From: Caulobacter sp.
GTDB taxonomy: Bacteria > Pseudomonadota > Alphaproteobacteria > Caulobacterales > Caulobacteraceae
Direction of reading: 5' to 3'
Assembly (NCBI GenBank): GCA_028291265.1
Contig: JAQGIK010000169.1
Span: 1 to 33,288, forward strand
DNA length: 33,288 bases
A program made the translations under genes and the position numbers. Position 1 is the first letter of the stretch. Every line of letters begins with the position of its first letter. The notes beneath the pieces were generated by a model, which saw only the letters and a list, made by a program, of their open reading frames with translations, ran no database searches and had not been told where the DNA came from. Below are positions 16,817 through 25,447 of the stretch, one piece after another.

Positions 16817-16907
16817 CTTGGGTATCCGTTTCCTGGGGCGACGGCTCTTGGCGGCCGTTGGTTATCAGCGATCAGGATAGACGAGGCGCGCCCTGCGGCG
16901 CCAGTCC

Positions 16908-17345
16908 CTATCCGCCGCCGACAGCCGCCCTGGCGGACCCTTCGACACGGCCGCGGTCCATCATCCGCACCGTCGAGGTGGCCTTGGCCAACACCTTGCC
17001 GGCCGGGTCGGTCAGCCGGCCTTCCATGAACACCGTCGACTTGCCGCCGCCCTCGACCCAGGCCTCGGCGAACACCCGGCCGGGGCGGGTCGAGGCGAAG
17101 AAGCTGACCTTCAGCTCCAGGCTCATGGGCACGAAGCCCTCGCCGTGCCTGGCGATCAGGGCGTGGGCCATGGCCGCGTCGATCCAGCCGCTGACGAAGC
17201 CGCCCTGCACGACGCCGCCCGAGTGGCACATGTGCAGGCCGGCCTCGTACTCGAGGATGGCCCGGCCCTCGGGGTTCATCTCGACACGGCGCACCAGGCC
17301 GAGGGTGACATTCAGGTCGTTCGCGAATTTCGGATCGTCGGCCAT
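16908..17345 (-). CDS. PaaI/YbgC-type hot-dog thioesterase
   Basis: Predicted 145 aa single hot-dog domain. The central helix region reads HSGGVVQGGFVSGWIDAAMA, matching the PaaI-type pattern (NxxGxxHGGxxxxLxDxA) with Gln in place of the usual His. The strands SLELKVSFFASTRPG and VFAEAWVEGGGKSTVF follow. Such enzymes hydrolyse acyl-CoA thioesters as tetramers. The ATG at 17345 has an AGGGG ribosome site six bases upstream; the TTG further upstream does not. Position just before the acyl-CoA synthetase suggests a role in the same acyl-CoA pool, for instance removal of dead-end esters. Confidence 0.85.
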   Translation of the reverse strand: MADDPKFANDLNVTLGLVRRVEMNPEGRAILEYEAGLHMCHSGGVVQGGFVSGWIDAAMAHALIARHGEGFVPMSLELKVSFFASTRPGRVFAEAWVEGGGKSTVFMEGRLTDPAGKVLAKATSTVRMMDRGRVEGSARAAVGGG

Positions 17346-17464
17346 GCTCGCCCCTGCGGAATCTGCGGGCAGCTTAGCGGGCTGCCCCAAGGTCGCTGCA
17401 ACAGGATGATTGATCGGCCCCGTCCCATGGCCGACACTGGGCGCTCACCTGGGAGAGACGTTTC

Positions 17465-17647
17465 ATGGCCGGCCTCAAGGACAAGCGCGGCTTCATCGAC
17501 AAGGAGCGGCTCGACCTCTCGGAGCGTCAGGCCGTCGAATACTGGATGAAGCGCTGGGGCGTGACCCGTGACCAGATCGCCGCCGCCCACCGCAAGGTCG
17601 GCAAGAGCACCAAGGACATCGCCGCGGAACTCGGCAAGAAGCGTTAG
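17465..17647 (+). CDS. DUF3606-like small protein
   Basis: Predicted 60 aa. The pattern RLDLSERQAVEYWMKRWGV, then TRDQIAAAHRKVG, resembles the DUF3606 domain (R-hydrophobic-N/D-L...YW-x3-GV-x5-L-x2-A-V-x2-VG), a helical, basic small protein found widely in proteobacteria and often induced by stress. The function of the domain is unknown. A GGGAGAG ribosome site lies before the ATG, which overlaps a CGTT-like string. The gene is convergent with the 131-aa gene, and the stop codons of both lie in two copies of CGTTAGCCCGCC. Confidence 0.75.
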   Translation: MAGLKDKRGFIDKERLDLSERQAVEYWMKRWGVTRDQIAAAHRKVGKSTKDIAAELGKKR

Positions 17648-17659
17648 CCCGCCTTCCCG

Positions 17660-18055
17660 TTAGCCCGCCGGCGGGGCCGGCATGACCAGGTAGCCGCGCT
17701 CGACCATCCGCCGCATGGCCTCGTAGGCCTCGGTCAGTTCCTCGAAGGTGGCGCGCAGGTGGGTCAGCTGGGCGAGGTCGGCGCTCGAGAGCTTGCCGCC
17801 GCTGGCCGAGGCGGCCAGGGCCTGGGCGACCCAGACGGCGCGGGCCTGGGCGGCGGCGACGGCCAGCCGCTGGAACTTGCGGATGTCGCCCTGGCCGAGG
17901 GCCTGGCCGATCAGCTCCTTGTTGGCGGCGTAGGCGGCGTAGTCGATCTGCTCCAGCAGGCCGCGGGTGCGGCGCTGGGCGTGCGGATCGTTGTCGACCT
18001 CGGGCTCGAAGTGATCGTAGGTGCGGCGAAAACTGCCGGTTCGGGTGACGGACAT
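17660..18055 (-). CDS. Hypothetical protein, 131 aa, helical
   Basis: No family recognised. The N terminus is basic and polar (MSVTRTGSFRRTYDHFEPEV). From about residue 30 the sequence is Ala-rich and strongly helical (QIDYAAYAANKELIGQALG, VAAAQARAVWVAQALAA, LRATFEELTEAYEAMRRMV), ending in a proline-rich tail. There is no signal peptide or membrane span. An excellent AGGAGGAGG ribosome site precedes the ATG. The leader contains a nested inverted-repeat structure (18071-18118). Conventional codon use suggests a resident gene. Confidence 0.75.
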   Translation of the reverse strand: MSVTRTGSFRRTYDHFEPEVDNDPHAQRRTRGLLEQIDYAAYAANKELIGQALGQGDIRKFQRLAVAAAQARAVWVAQALAASASGGKLSSADLAQLTHLRATFEELTEAYEAMRRMVERGYLVMPAPPAG

Positions 18056-18070
18056 GGCGGCCTCCTCCTG

Positions 18071-18118
18071 GAGCCCTTCAGGCGGAAGTGTTTGCGGTTC
18101 CGCCGCCCGGAAGGGCTC
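18071..18118 (-). other. Nested inverted repeat in the leader of the 131-aa gene
   Basis: The outer stem GAGCCCTT (18071-18078) pairs perfectly with AAGGGCTC (18111-18118). The inner stem GGCGGAA (18081-18087) pairs with TTCCGCC (18098-18104) around a 10-base loop. The structure ends directly next to the AGGAGGAGG ribosome site (18061-18070), so in the RNA it could control access of the ribosome. It matches no riboswitch class I know. Confidence 0.5.
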
Positions 18119-18130
18119 TAAACTCCAGAA

Positions 18131-18154
18131 CCCGGACCCTGGAAAGGGTCCGGG
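18131..18154 (-). terminator. Strong hairpin, probable terminator of the FecR-lipoprotein gene
   Basis: CCCGGACCCT (18131-18140) and AGGGTCCGGG (18145-18154) form a perfect 10-bp stem around the tetraloop GGAA (TTCC on the minus strand). On the minus strand it lies 48 bases after the FecR gene stop and is followed by TTCTGGAGTTT, a weak U-tract, so the terminator call is moderate. Confidence 0.55.
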
Positions 18155-18202
18155 CGCATACCGGTTGGGGAGAGGCTAGGGCCGTTCATGTTAACGGGTT
18201 GT

Positions 18203-19447
18203 TTAGCCGGGCGGCTTCTGCGGCGCGGGCGGCGGCTGGTCCTTGGCGGTGGACGGCCTGATCTGGGCCGGCTGCTTCAGCTGCGGCGAGGGGGCCGGGT
18301 CGCGGGCCGGAGCCTGGGCCTTCGGCTGCGGTTGCCGGTCACGCGGCTGGCGCGGCGGATAGCTGGGAACGGGGATACTCACCTGCGGAGCGCCCGGGCC
18401 GGCGTCGCGGCGGGGCAGGGGGGCGCCATAGTCCCGGTGCGGAGCGGGCTCGCCGTAGTTGCGCCAGCGCGGCGCGGGCGCCTTCGGCTCGACGACACTG
18501 CCGTCGCCGCGCCTGAGTTCAGGCCGGCTCAGGCCGCCCCCGCGGTCCGAGCCGCCGACCGCTTCGTTGTCATGGGAGTAGTCCTCGTCGGACGGGCCGC
18601 GGGCGGGGTCGCGGCGCCTGGGCGGCCGGGGCTTGTCGGGCGCCGGCGGGGGCGACTTGTCGCCGGCGTCAGCCGTCTGGGGCGGATCGTTCGTCGGAAG
18701 CGGACGCGGGCCGACGCCGCGCGGGGCCAGCAGGGCGTCGAGGCGGCCCGTGGCCGGGGCCGGAATCTGGAAGACGGTCGAGCGGCGGCTGCCGCCCAGC
18801 ACGATGGCCTCGCCCGGTTCGTCGAGCACGATGGTCTCGTCGCCGAAGCGGACCTCGATGATCCCCTCGCGCAGCACGATGACCGTCGCCGTCTCCGGAT
18901 CGAGCGACAGGATGGCCAGCCAGGGGCCCGAACCGATGACGTTCAGGGCGTCGGGGCCGACCACCCCTTCGAGGACGGTGCCGCGAATGCCGATGGCGGC
19001 CAGCGGGGTGTTGAAGCGCACGCCGTCGGGTTTCGAGCCCTTGCCGCTGGAGGCGAAGCGGAAGGCGCCCTTGGCCACCGACACCGCCGCCCCCGGGGCG
19101 CTGGCGTCGGTGTCGATGACGAACTTGTCGATGCTGATGCGGGCGTTGGGCCCGACGGTCAGGCCGGAGTCGTCCTTCAGCCGGACCAGCAGGCGGCTGT
19201 CGATGGCGGTCAGGATGTCGTCGGCGTAGCGCACCGGCCCCTGCAGCACGGCGCCGCGGAAGCCCGGGTCGGTGACGCTCTTCTGCCGGACGTCATTGTC
19301 GATTTCGGCGTTGAGGCCGACGGCTTCGGTCGTGGCGGCGGCCGGCGGCGCGGCCGGCTTGTCGGCCTTCTGCTCGCAGCCGGCCAGGGCCAGCAGGGCC
19401 ATGGCGGCCCCAACGGCGCAGGCAAGGATCGTAGGCAGGGACTTCAT
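18203..19447 (-). CDS. FecR-domain lipoprotein with a proline-rich tail
   Basis: Predicted 414 aa. A signal peptide ends in the lipobox LALAGC (lipidated Cys24), which implies attachment to a membrane on the periplasmic side. Residues about 60-170 form a FecR-like domain: LVRLKDDSGLTVGPNARISI, then RFNTPLAAIGIRGTVLEG, the strand-rich pattern seen in FecR-domain surface and sensor proteins. From about 240 to the end the protein is Pro/Arg/Asp-rich and probably disordered, possibly spanning the peptidoglycan. The ATG at 19447 has a GGGGAGA ribosome site. It lies 84 bases after the hybrid kinase on the same strand. There is no FecI-type sigma factor nearby, so this is not a classical Fec regulator. 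Confidence 0.82.
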   Translation of the reverse strand: MKSLPTILACAVGAAMALLALAGCEQKADKPAAPPAAATTEAVGLNAEIDNDVRQKSVTDPGFRGAVLQGPVRYADDILTAIDSRLLVRLKDDSGLTVGPNARISIDKFVIDTDASAPGAAVSVAKGAFRFASSGKGSKPDGVRFNTPLAAIGIRGTVLEGVVGPDALNVIGSGPWLAILSLDPETATVIVLREGIIEVRFGDETIVLDEPGEAIVLGGSRRSTVFQIPAPATGRLDALLAPRGVGPRPLPTNDPPQTADAGDKSPPPAPDKPRPPRRRDPARGPSDEDYSHDNEAVGGSDRGGGLSRPELRRGDGSVVEPKAPAPRWRNYGEPAPHRDYGAPLPRRDAGPGAPQVSIPVPSYPPRQPRDRQPQPKAQAPARDPAPSPQLKQPAQIRPSTAKDQPPPAPQKPPG

Positions 19448-19531
19448 CGGCCGTCTCCCCAGGCGACTAAAGGTACGCTGAACGCCGGTCGTCCAGATCA
19501 CCTTCGGCCTTAGGGGCGGGCTTGTCGAGCG

Positions 19532-21628
19532 TCAGGCGGCGGCGGCGTCCGGGAAGGCGTCACGGCCCTGCAAGGCGGCGCTGAGGGCATTGAGCAGCCG
19601 CTCCTGGTTGATCGGCTTGGGCACATGGCCGTTCATGCCGGCGGCGCGGCAGCGCTCGACGTCCTCGCGCATGACGTCGGCGGTGACCGCAAGGATCGGG
19701 GTCAGCGACACCGGACCGCCGAGCGCCCGGATCATCCGGGTGGCGGCCAGGCCGTCGACGCCGGGCATGCGCAGGTCCATCAGGATCAGGTCGAAGGCGC
19801 CGTTGCGGGCCGCCTCTACGGCGGCGGCGCCGTCCTCGGCCTCGGCGACGTCACAGCCGAAGGCGTCGAGGAACAGGCGGGCGGCCTCGCGGTTCATCGG
19901 GTGGTCGTCGACGACCAGGATGCGCGGGGCCCGTTCGCCGAGGTCCTCTTCCGGCGCCGCTTCCAGGCGCGGCAGGGTCAGGGCGAACCAGAAGTGGGAG
20001 CCGCCGACCTCGCGCGGCCGATAGCCGATCTCGCCGCCCATCAGCCGGACGATGGAGCTGCAGATGGAGAGGCCCAGGCCCGCCCCGGCATGGCGGCGCG
20101 ACAGCGAGGCGTCGTGCTGGGCGAAGGGTTTGAAGAGGTCGCCGCGCTGGGCCGGCGAGACCCCCGCGCCGCTGTCGGAGACGGTGAAGGTCAGGCGGTC
20201 GGCGCCGTCCCGAGGGGTGCGCTCGACGCTGACGGCGACGTCGCCGGCCTCGGTGAACTTGACCGCGTTGTCGACCAGGTGGCTGAGCACCTGCTGGACG
20301 CGGCGGATATCGACCAGGTGGCGGGCGTCGCCCAGGGCCCCGCAGTCGAGGGTCAGGGTGACGCCCTTGGCGGCGGCCTTGGGGCCGGCGACTTCGACGG
20401 TGCGGACCAGGGCGGGCGCGATGTCGGCGGCGGCGGGCTGGATCTCCAGCTGGCCGGACTCGATGCGCGAGAAGTCGAGAATGTCCTCGACGATGGTCAT
20501 CAGCTCCTGGGTCGAGCGGCCGATCATCTCCACCTGGCGTCGGGCGTCGGGGGCCAGGTCCTCACGTTTGCTGAGGGCTTCGCCGAAGCCGAGGATGCCG
20601 TTCAGCGGGGTGCGGATCTCGTGGCCGACGACGGCCAGGAAGCGTTCGCGGGTGGCGGTCACCTGGTCGACCCGGGCCCGGGCGGCGGCGGTGGCGGCGG
20701 CCTTGCGGCGCAGGCGCTGTTCGGTGCGCATGCGTTCGGCCAGGGCGCTGGTGGCCAGCGAGGCGGTCAGCAGCATGGCGATCAGGAAGACCTGCAGCAG
20801 GCCGAGCTCGATGAACGGGGCGGGGCCGTCGAACACGGCGATCGGGCCCTTGTTGGCCAGGGTCTGGACCGTGGCGGCAGTGGCGCAGAGGTAGACGGCC
20901 GGGAAGGCCCAGGCCGCGCCCAGCCGGAAGGCGGCGAACAGCAGGGCCGGGAAGATCAGCAGGAACAGCGGCGCCGCCGAGACATAGAACAGCACCCAGG
21001 TCCCGAGGCCCAGCCCGGCCAGCAGGGCGACCCGTTCGGCCAGCTTCGCCGGCCCGGCGTAGAGCGGGTTGATGCCGCGCATCATCATCAGGGTGGCGGG
21101 CAGGGCCAGCACCACGCCGCTGGCGTCGCAAGCGGCCCAACGGCGCCAGACCGAGCCGTAGTTGACCAGGGTGGCGGCGGTGGTCATGCCGCCGATCAGG
21201 CCCTCGACGATCCCGGCGACGCCGACGATGAGCAGGAAGGGCAGGAAGCGGCGCAGGCGGCCGAGGTCGAGGGCGGCGCCGCAGAAGGTGCGGGTCAGGG
21301 TGACGACGACCAGGGTGTAGGCGAGGTTGAGGGCCGTGAAGGCGACGTTGAACTGCAGGGGCAGGCCGCCGACGACGTTGAAGCCGACGTTGATGGCCAC
21401 GCAGAGGGCGGCGAAGGGGATCGCGACTTTCGGCCGCAGCAGCAGCAAACCGGCCGCCATCACCCCGTTGGCGGCCCAGAAGGCCGTCGAATTCTCGACG
21501 CTGCGGAACCACAGCACGGCGCTCAGCACCGCCACGGCGTAGACGCCCAGCAGGATGGCCGCGTCCCTCCAGCCCCGGCCCGGCTGGGCCTGACGGAAGA
21601 AGCGCCAGCGAATTCCGAAGACCGTCAT
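19532..21628 (-). CDS. MASE1-type membrane hybrid histidine kinase with a receiver domain
   Basis: Predicted 698 aa. Residues about 20-300 are a multi-span hydrophobic sensor resembling MASE1. A short linker (LAERMRTEQRLRRKAA) leads to the HisKA domain with phospho-acceptor His336 in VVGHEIRTPLNGILGFGE. The ATPase domain has the N-box Asn454 (LVDNAVKFTE), the G1 box DSGAGV (486-490) and the G2 box GAGLGLSI. A C-terminal receiver has Asp574/575 (VVDDHPMNR), phospho-acceptor Asp618 (LILMDLRMPGVDG), Thr649 and Lys671 (HVPKPIN). It is therefore a complete hybrid sensor kinase at the inner membrane. No response regulator with an output domain is adjacent, and the signal is unknown. The ATG at 21628 removes an unrelated 60-aa extension. 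Confidence 0.9.
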   Translation of the reverse strand: MTVFGIRWRFFRQAQPGRGWRDAAILLGVYAVAVLSAVLWFRSVENSTAFWAANGVMAAGLLLLRPKVAIPFAALCVAINVGFNVVGGLPLQFNVAFTALNLAYTLVVVTLTRTFCGAALDLGRLRRFLPFLLIVGVAGIVEGLIGGMTTAATLVNYGSVWRRWAACDASGVVLALPATLMMMRGINPLYAGPAKLAERVALLAGLGLGTWVLFYVSAAPLFLLIFPALLFAAFRLGAAWAFPAVYLCATAATVQTLANKGPIAVFDGPAPFIELGLLQVFLIAMLLTASLATSALAERMRTEQRLRRKAAATAAARARVDQVTATRERFLAVVGHEIRTPLNGILGFGEALSKREDLAPDARRQVEMIGRSTQELMTIVEDILDFSRIESGQLEIQPAAADIAPALVRTVEVAGPKAAAKGVTLTLDCGALGDARHLVDIRRVQQVLSHLVDNAVKFTEAGDVAVSVERTPRDGADRLTFTVSDSGAGVSPAQRGDLFKPFAQHDASLSRRHAGAGLGLSICSSIVRLMGGEIGYRPREVGGSHFWFALTLPRLEAAPEEDLGERAPRILVVDDHPMNREAARLFLDAFGCDVAEAEDGAAAVEAARNGAFDLILMDLRMPGVDGLAATRMIRALGGPVSLTPILAVTADVMREDVERCRAAGMNGHVPKPINQERLLNALSAALQGRDAFPDAAAA

Positions 21629-21806
21629 GAATCCAAACCTTTGACCCCATGGGAAGGGACCATGAATTGATTGGCGAGCGGTGAAGACGGCCAGCGCCAG
21701 CGCTGGTTGAGCTAGGCCTGGCGACGGGTGGGTTGCCCAGTTTGAGCGGCGGCGGCCTTCGCTTCGGGGATGAGTGGCGCTAACCTGCCGGCAGGGAGGC
21801 GCCACC

Positions 21807-22409
21807 ATGAGCGGCCAGAGCTTCTACCACACCGGCAACCGCGCCCTGCAGGATCAGTTCGAGAGCCGGCCGATCGCCGACCGCCTCGAACAGCTGAAAC
21901 GGACGGAATTCACCCCGGACGACAAGGCCTTCATCGAGGACGCCATCTACTTCTTCCTGGCCACGGCCGACGCCGCGGGCCAGCCGGACTGTTCGTTCAA
22001 GGGCGGGCCGCCGGGGTTCGTGCGGGTGACCGGCGCCTCCGAGCTGGCCTTCCCCGACTACGACGGCAACGGCATGTTCAAGAGCCTCGGCAACGTCCTG
22101 GTCAATCCGCAGGTGGCGCTGCTGTTCATCGCCCTGCATGGGCCGCCGCGTCGGCTACGGGTCAACGGGACGGCGCGGATCGACAGGTCCGATCCCCTGA
22201 TGGGCAGCACCGTCGGGGCCCAGCAGATGATCCGGGTGCGGGCCCATGCCATCTTCCCCAACTGCCCGCGCTACATCCCGGCGCTGGAGCTGGCCGAACC
22301 GTCGATCTACACCCCCGTCCCCGGCCAGGACCCGGTCGAGCCGGCCTGGAAGAGCTTCGAGATCTTCAAGGACGACATCCACCCCCGTCAGCCGACGTTC
22401 AAGGGCTGA
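21807..22409 (+). CDS. Pyridoxamine 5'-phosphate oxidase-like flavin-binding protein
   Basis: Predicted 200 aa split-barrel protein. The core FLATADAAGQPDCSFKGGPPGFVRVTG is the FMN-binding strand-turn-strand of the PNPOx-like fold, followed by LAFPDYDGNGMFKSLGNVLVNPQVALLFI. The C terminus (AHAIFPNCPRYIPALEL) resembles the family of general PNPOx-like putative oxidoreductases rather than PdxH itself, so vitamin B6 synthesis should not be assumed. The ATG at 21807 has a GGGAGG ribosome site. It is divergent from the hybrid kinase gene; the 178 bases between starts contain the palindrome CCAGCGCTGG (21697-21706). Confidence 0.85.
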   Translation: MSGQSFYHTGNRALQDQFESRPIADRLEQLKRTEFTPDDKAFIEDAIYFFLATADAAGQPDCSFKGGPPGFVRVTGASELAFPDYDGNGMFKSLGNVLVNPQVALLFIALHGPPRRLRVNGTARIDRSDPLMGSTVGAQQMIRVRAHAIFPNCPRYIPALELAEPSIYTPVPGQDPVEPAWKSFEIFKDDIHPRQPTFKG

Positions 22410-22410
22410 C

Positions 22411-22445
22411 GGAAAAAGGGCGGCGGACCAGTCGATCCGCCGCCC
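22411..22445 (-). terminator. Intrinsic terminator of the TonB-receptor gene
   Basis: On the minus strand GGGCGGCGGA and TCCGCCGCCC form a perfect 10-bp stem (22418-22427 with 22436-22445) around an eight-base loop, followed directly by TTTTTCC. It lies 25 bases after the receptor stop at 22471. On the plus strand the hairpin comes just after the PNPOx-like gene but lacks a T-run, so it serves mainly the minus strand. Confidence 0.85.
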
Positions 22446-22470
22446 AATGGCTCCTGAGGAAAGCTGGGAG

Positions 22471-25263
22471 CTAGAACCTCTTGGTGATCGAGATCCCGTA
22501 GGTGCGGGGCTCGAGCAGGAAGATGTTGGTGAACAGGCCGGAGGTGTCGTCGGTCAGGTACTGGTCGGTGACGACGGTCTCGTCGGTGACGTTGCGAACG
22601 AACAGCTGGGCCGAAAGCCCCCAGCCCTCGTTCTCGACGACCAGCGACAGGTTGGTGTTGGTGTAGCTGTCCAGGCGGTCGTTGATGCGGTTGTAGATCC
22701 GTGCGTAGGACTCGCCCTGGTAATAGAAGTCGACGCGCGGGGTGAGGGTCCAGCTGGCTCCCAGTTGCCACTGGTATTGCGCGCCGAGCGAGACGGTCCA
22801 GTGCGGCGAGTTGGGCAGTTCGTTGCCGCCCAGCTGGTCGGGGATGCCGGCCGAGGGATTGACCACCACCAGGCCCGACAGCGCGCCGTTCGGCAGGCCG
22901 CCGGGACCGTCGGAGAAGAAGGCCCCCTGGCAGACCCCGATGCCGGCCGCGCCGGGCGCCCCCGGCATGACGATAGCCGGCAGCACCCCGGCGTTGATCA
23001 ACGCCTGCAGCTGGGCGACCTGGGCGGTCGGGGCGATGCAGTTGGAGAAGGTCGAACCGTTCTTCAGGGTGACGAAATTGGGATCGCCCTGGGTCAGGTC
23101 CATCAGGTCCAGCGCCGCGGTGTCGGCCAGCTCGGTGTGCAGGTAGCCGAGGTTGGCGTTGAGGCGCAGGTGCGGAACCGGCTCCCAGATCGACTCCAGC
23201 TCCAGGCCCCAGATCTTGGCGTCGATGTTGGTGTTGACCGAGGTGCGCTGGATGATCTGGCTGACCTGGTAGCCCTTGTAGTCATAGTGGAAGGCGGTGA
23301 AGTTCAGCACCATCCGCCCATCCATCAGCACATTCTTGGCCCCGAACTCGAGGGCGTTGATGAACTCCGGCTGGTAGGAGGTCGGGAATAGTTCCTGCCC
23401 CGGGGTCTGGGGCGGGTTGAAGCCGCCGCCCTTGTAGCCGCGCGAGTAGGAGAAATAGAGCAGGGTCTTGTCGGTGAACGCCAGGTCCGGCGACCACTCG
23501 AGGTTGGTCCGGCCGGTCCATTCGTCGAAGGTCACCTGCTGGATGGCCAGCGGCGCGACGCCGGTGTTGCCGGGCACGAACAGGGCCGGGGCATAGGGCT
23601 GGGCCCGTTTGCGGTCCTGGGTGTAGCGCAGCCCGACGGTGAGGCGCCACTCGTCGGTGACGTCGAGATTGACCTCGCCGAAGGCCGCCCGCGACTCGAT
23701 GCTGTAGTCGGTGCGGCTGTCGAAGTAGTTGCCGCCTTCGCCGGTCGGGATCGGGTTGGGGTCGACCAGCACGCAGTTGGCCGGACCGCCGTTGGGCGGG
23801 CAGAACGGCGCCAGGATCGTCAGGTTGTAGAGGCCGACGGCCACGGCGGTCAGGGTGTTGCTGGTCACGTAGAGGTCGGTGGTCACCTCCGAGCTCTGGT
23901 AGCTGGCCCCGAGGCTGAAGTTCCAGGCCCCGTCGAGCGAGGACTGCAGCCGCAGTTCATGGCTGGTCTGCTCGCCCTCGCCGACCCCGAACTGGAAGGT
24001 GCGGAAGCGGTTGGCGTTGCCGACCTGCGGGTCGTTGAAGAAGCCGCCCGGCGACAGGGGGGTGACGTTGAAGGTCTGGCTGGGGGCGACGCGGTTGTAG
24101 TCGGACTTGGTGAAGCTCTCCGACTCCGAATGGGCCCCGGTGTAGCTGAGCTGCAGGCTGTCGGTCAGGTCGATGTTGACGTTGAGGATCCAGGCGTCGA
24201 ACTCGTTCTGATAGACGGGCTGGAACGCGCTTTCGATGTTGCGCAGGTCGGGGTCCTGCACCTTGCCGGCGTAGGCGTCGCCCGTGATCAGGCCGGTCAG
24301 GACGCCGAGCCCGCCGCCCAGGGTGGCGGCGCTGTTCAGCGTGCCCAGGCCCGCCGGTCCGCGCAGGTCGCCCATGGCGCAGCCCTGGCTGAAGTAGTTC
24401 TGGGTCGAGCCGCCGAGGCCCGTGGTCGGCACGCCGCCGACCGTGGTGCGGCCGGGGTCCTTGATGCACAGCTGCTTGCCGACCTGGGTGCGGTTGTCGT
24501 CCTCCTCGAAGTGCTCCCACATCAGGTAGGCATCGACCTTGTCGGTCGGATTGAAGGCGACGGTCAGGCGGCCCGACCACAGGTCCCGCCCGTCGATGTC
24601 CTGGTTCAGCAGGACGTTCTCGCCGAAGCCGTCGCGGGTGACCCAGGAGCCGGCGGCGCGGACGGCGAACATGTCGCCGATCGGCACGTTGATGTAGCCG
24701 TTGGCCCGGCGGTTGCCGTAGTTGCCGACCTCGCCGGTCAGGGAGGCCGAGAAGTCGCCCTCCGGCTTGGCGGTGATGATGTTGATCAGGCCGCCGGTCG
24801 TGTTGCGGCCGAACTGCGTGCCCTGCGGCCCGCGCAGCACCTCGATCCGCTCGACATCGTAGAAGTTGCTGTCGGCCAGGGTGCTGGAGCCCAGCGGCAC
24901 GTTGTTGACGTGCACCCCGATGGCGGCGTCGGCGCTGGTGGCGACCAGCTTGGTGCCGATGCCGCGGATCTGGAAGTTGTAGCCCCCGAAGTTGGCGCGG
25001 CTGAAGTTGACGTTCGGAATGGCCCTCAGCAGGTCGGCTCCGGTCTCGATCCGCTGCTCCTTCAGGCCCTCCTCGTTGAAGGCCGAGACGGCCACCGGCA
25101 CGTCCTGCAGGGCTTCCTCGCGCCGCTGGGTGGTGACGACCAGTTCGCCCACGGTGGTCACCGGCTCCTTGCTCTCCTGGGCCAATGTCGGCTGGGCGGC
25201 GAGCAGCGCCATGGTCGAGACGCCAAGCGCGAGCGCGCTCCGCAGATACGGAGTTCCGGTCAT
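22471..25263 (-). CDS. TonB-dependent outer-membrane receptor
   Basis: Predicted 930 aa. A signal peptide (MTGTPYLRSALALGVSTMAL, cleaved near QPTLAQ) precedes the plug domain (about 50-165: ELVVTTQRREEALQDVPVAV, ..., IEVLRGPQGTQFGRNTTGGL). A beta-barrel of about 750 residues then ends in Phe (GISITKRF), the outer-membrane assembly signal. A TonB box-like stretch TVGELVVTTQRR lies just after the signal. The barrel is larger than in siderophore receptors and typical of the many Caulobacter/sphingomonad receptors for plant-derived or steroid compounds; the ligand is unknown. The ATG at 25263 follows GGGGAGG. The 277-base leader region contains two perfect palindromes, suggesting regulated expression. 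Confidence 0.92.
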   Translation of the reverse strand: MTGTPYLRSALALGVSTMALLAAQPTLAQESKEPVTTVGELVVTTQRREEALQDVPVAVSAFNEEGLKEQRIETGADLLRAIPNVNFSRANFGGYNFQIRGIGTKLVATSADAAIGVHVNNVPLGSSTLADSNFYDVERIEVLRGPQGTQFGRNTTGGLINIITAKPEGDFSASLTGEVGNYGNRRANGYINVPIGDMFAVRAAGSWVTRDGFGENVLLNQDIDGRDLWSGRLTVAFNPTDKVDAYLMWEHFEEDDNRTQVGKQLCIKDPGRTTVGGVPTTGLGGSTQNYFSQGCAMGDLRGPAGLGTLNSAATLGGGLGVLTGLITGDAYAGKVQDPDLRNIESAFQPVYQNEFDAWILNVNIDLTDSLQLSYTGAHSESESFTKSDYNRVAPSQTFNVTPLSPGGFFNDPQVGNANRFRTFQFGVGEGEQTSHELRLQSSLDGAWNFSLGASYQSSEVTTDLYVTSNTLTAVAVGLYNLTILAPFCPPNGGPANCVLVDPNPIPTGEGGNYFDSRTDYSIESRAAFGEVNLDVTDEWRLTVGLRYTQDRKRAQPYAPALFVPGNTGVAPLAIQQVTFDEWTGRTNLEWSPDLAFTDKTLLYFSYSRGYKGGGFNPPQTPGQELFPTSYQPEFINALEFGAKNVLMDGRMVLNFTAFHYDYKGYQVSQIIQRTSVNTNIDAKIWGLELESIWEPVPHLRLNANLGYLHTELADTAALDLMDLTQGDPNFVTLKNGSTFSNCIAPTAQVAQLQALINAGVLPAIVMPGAPGAAGIGVCQGAFFSDGPGGLPNGALSGLVVVNPSAGIPDQLGGNELPNSPHWTVSLGAQYQWQLGASWTLTPRVDFYYQGESYARIYNRINDRLDSYTNTNLSLVVENEGWGLSAQLFVRNVTDETVVTDQYLTDDTSGLFTNIFLLEPRTYGISITKRF

Positions 25264-25447
25264 CGTCACATCCTCCCCTTCGCCGTCGATCAACGCCGCG
25301 GCTTTGTCTGGTTCGGGACCGCTTACGGCGGACGCGCCGACGCTCCCGGCAAGGAGTATGGGGGCATCGGAAAACCGTCCGATACTCGGGTTTCCAAGGC
25401 GGAAGCTCGGCTCCTCACGGCCCCGCCGCAGTACCCACAACCATTTG

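Noticed and set aside
19625..21670. A 681-codon open frame opposite the hybrid kinase
   Set aside because: It is extremely Gly/Gln/Ala-rich and has no recognisable domain; the kinase on the other strand has all its catalytic motifs.
18203..25263. A Fec-type signalling cassette (FecR protein plus TonB receptor)
   Set aside because: The FecR-domain protein is a lipoprotein without a FecI sigma factor and lies separated from the TonB receptor by a kinase and an oppositely oriented gene.
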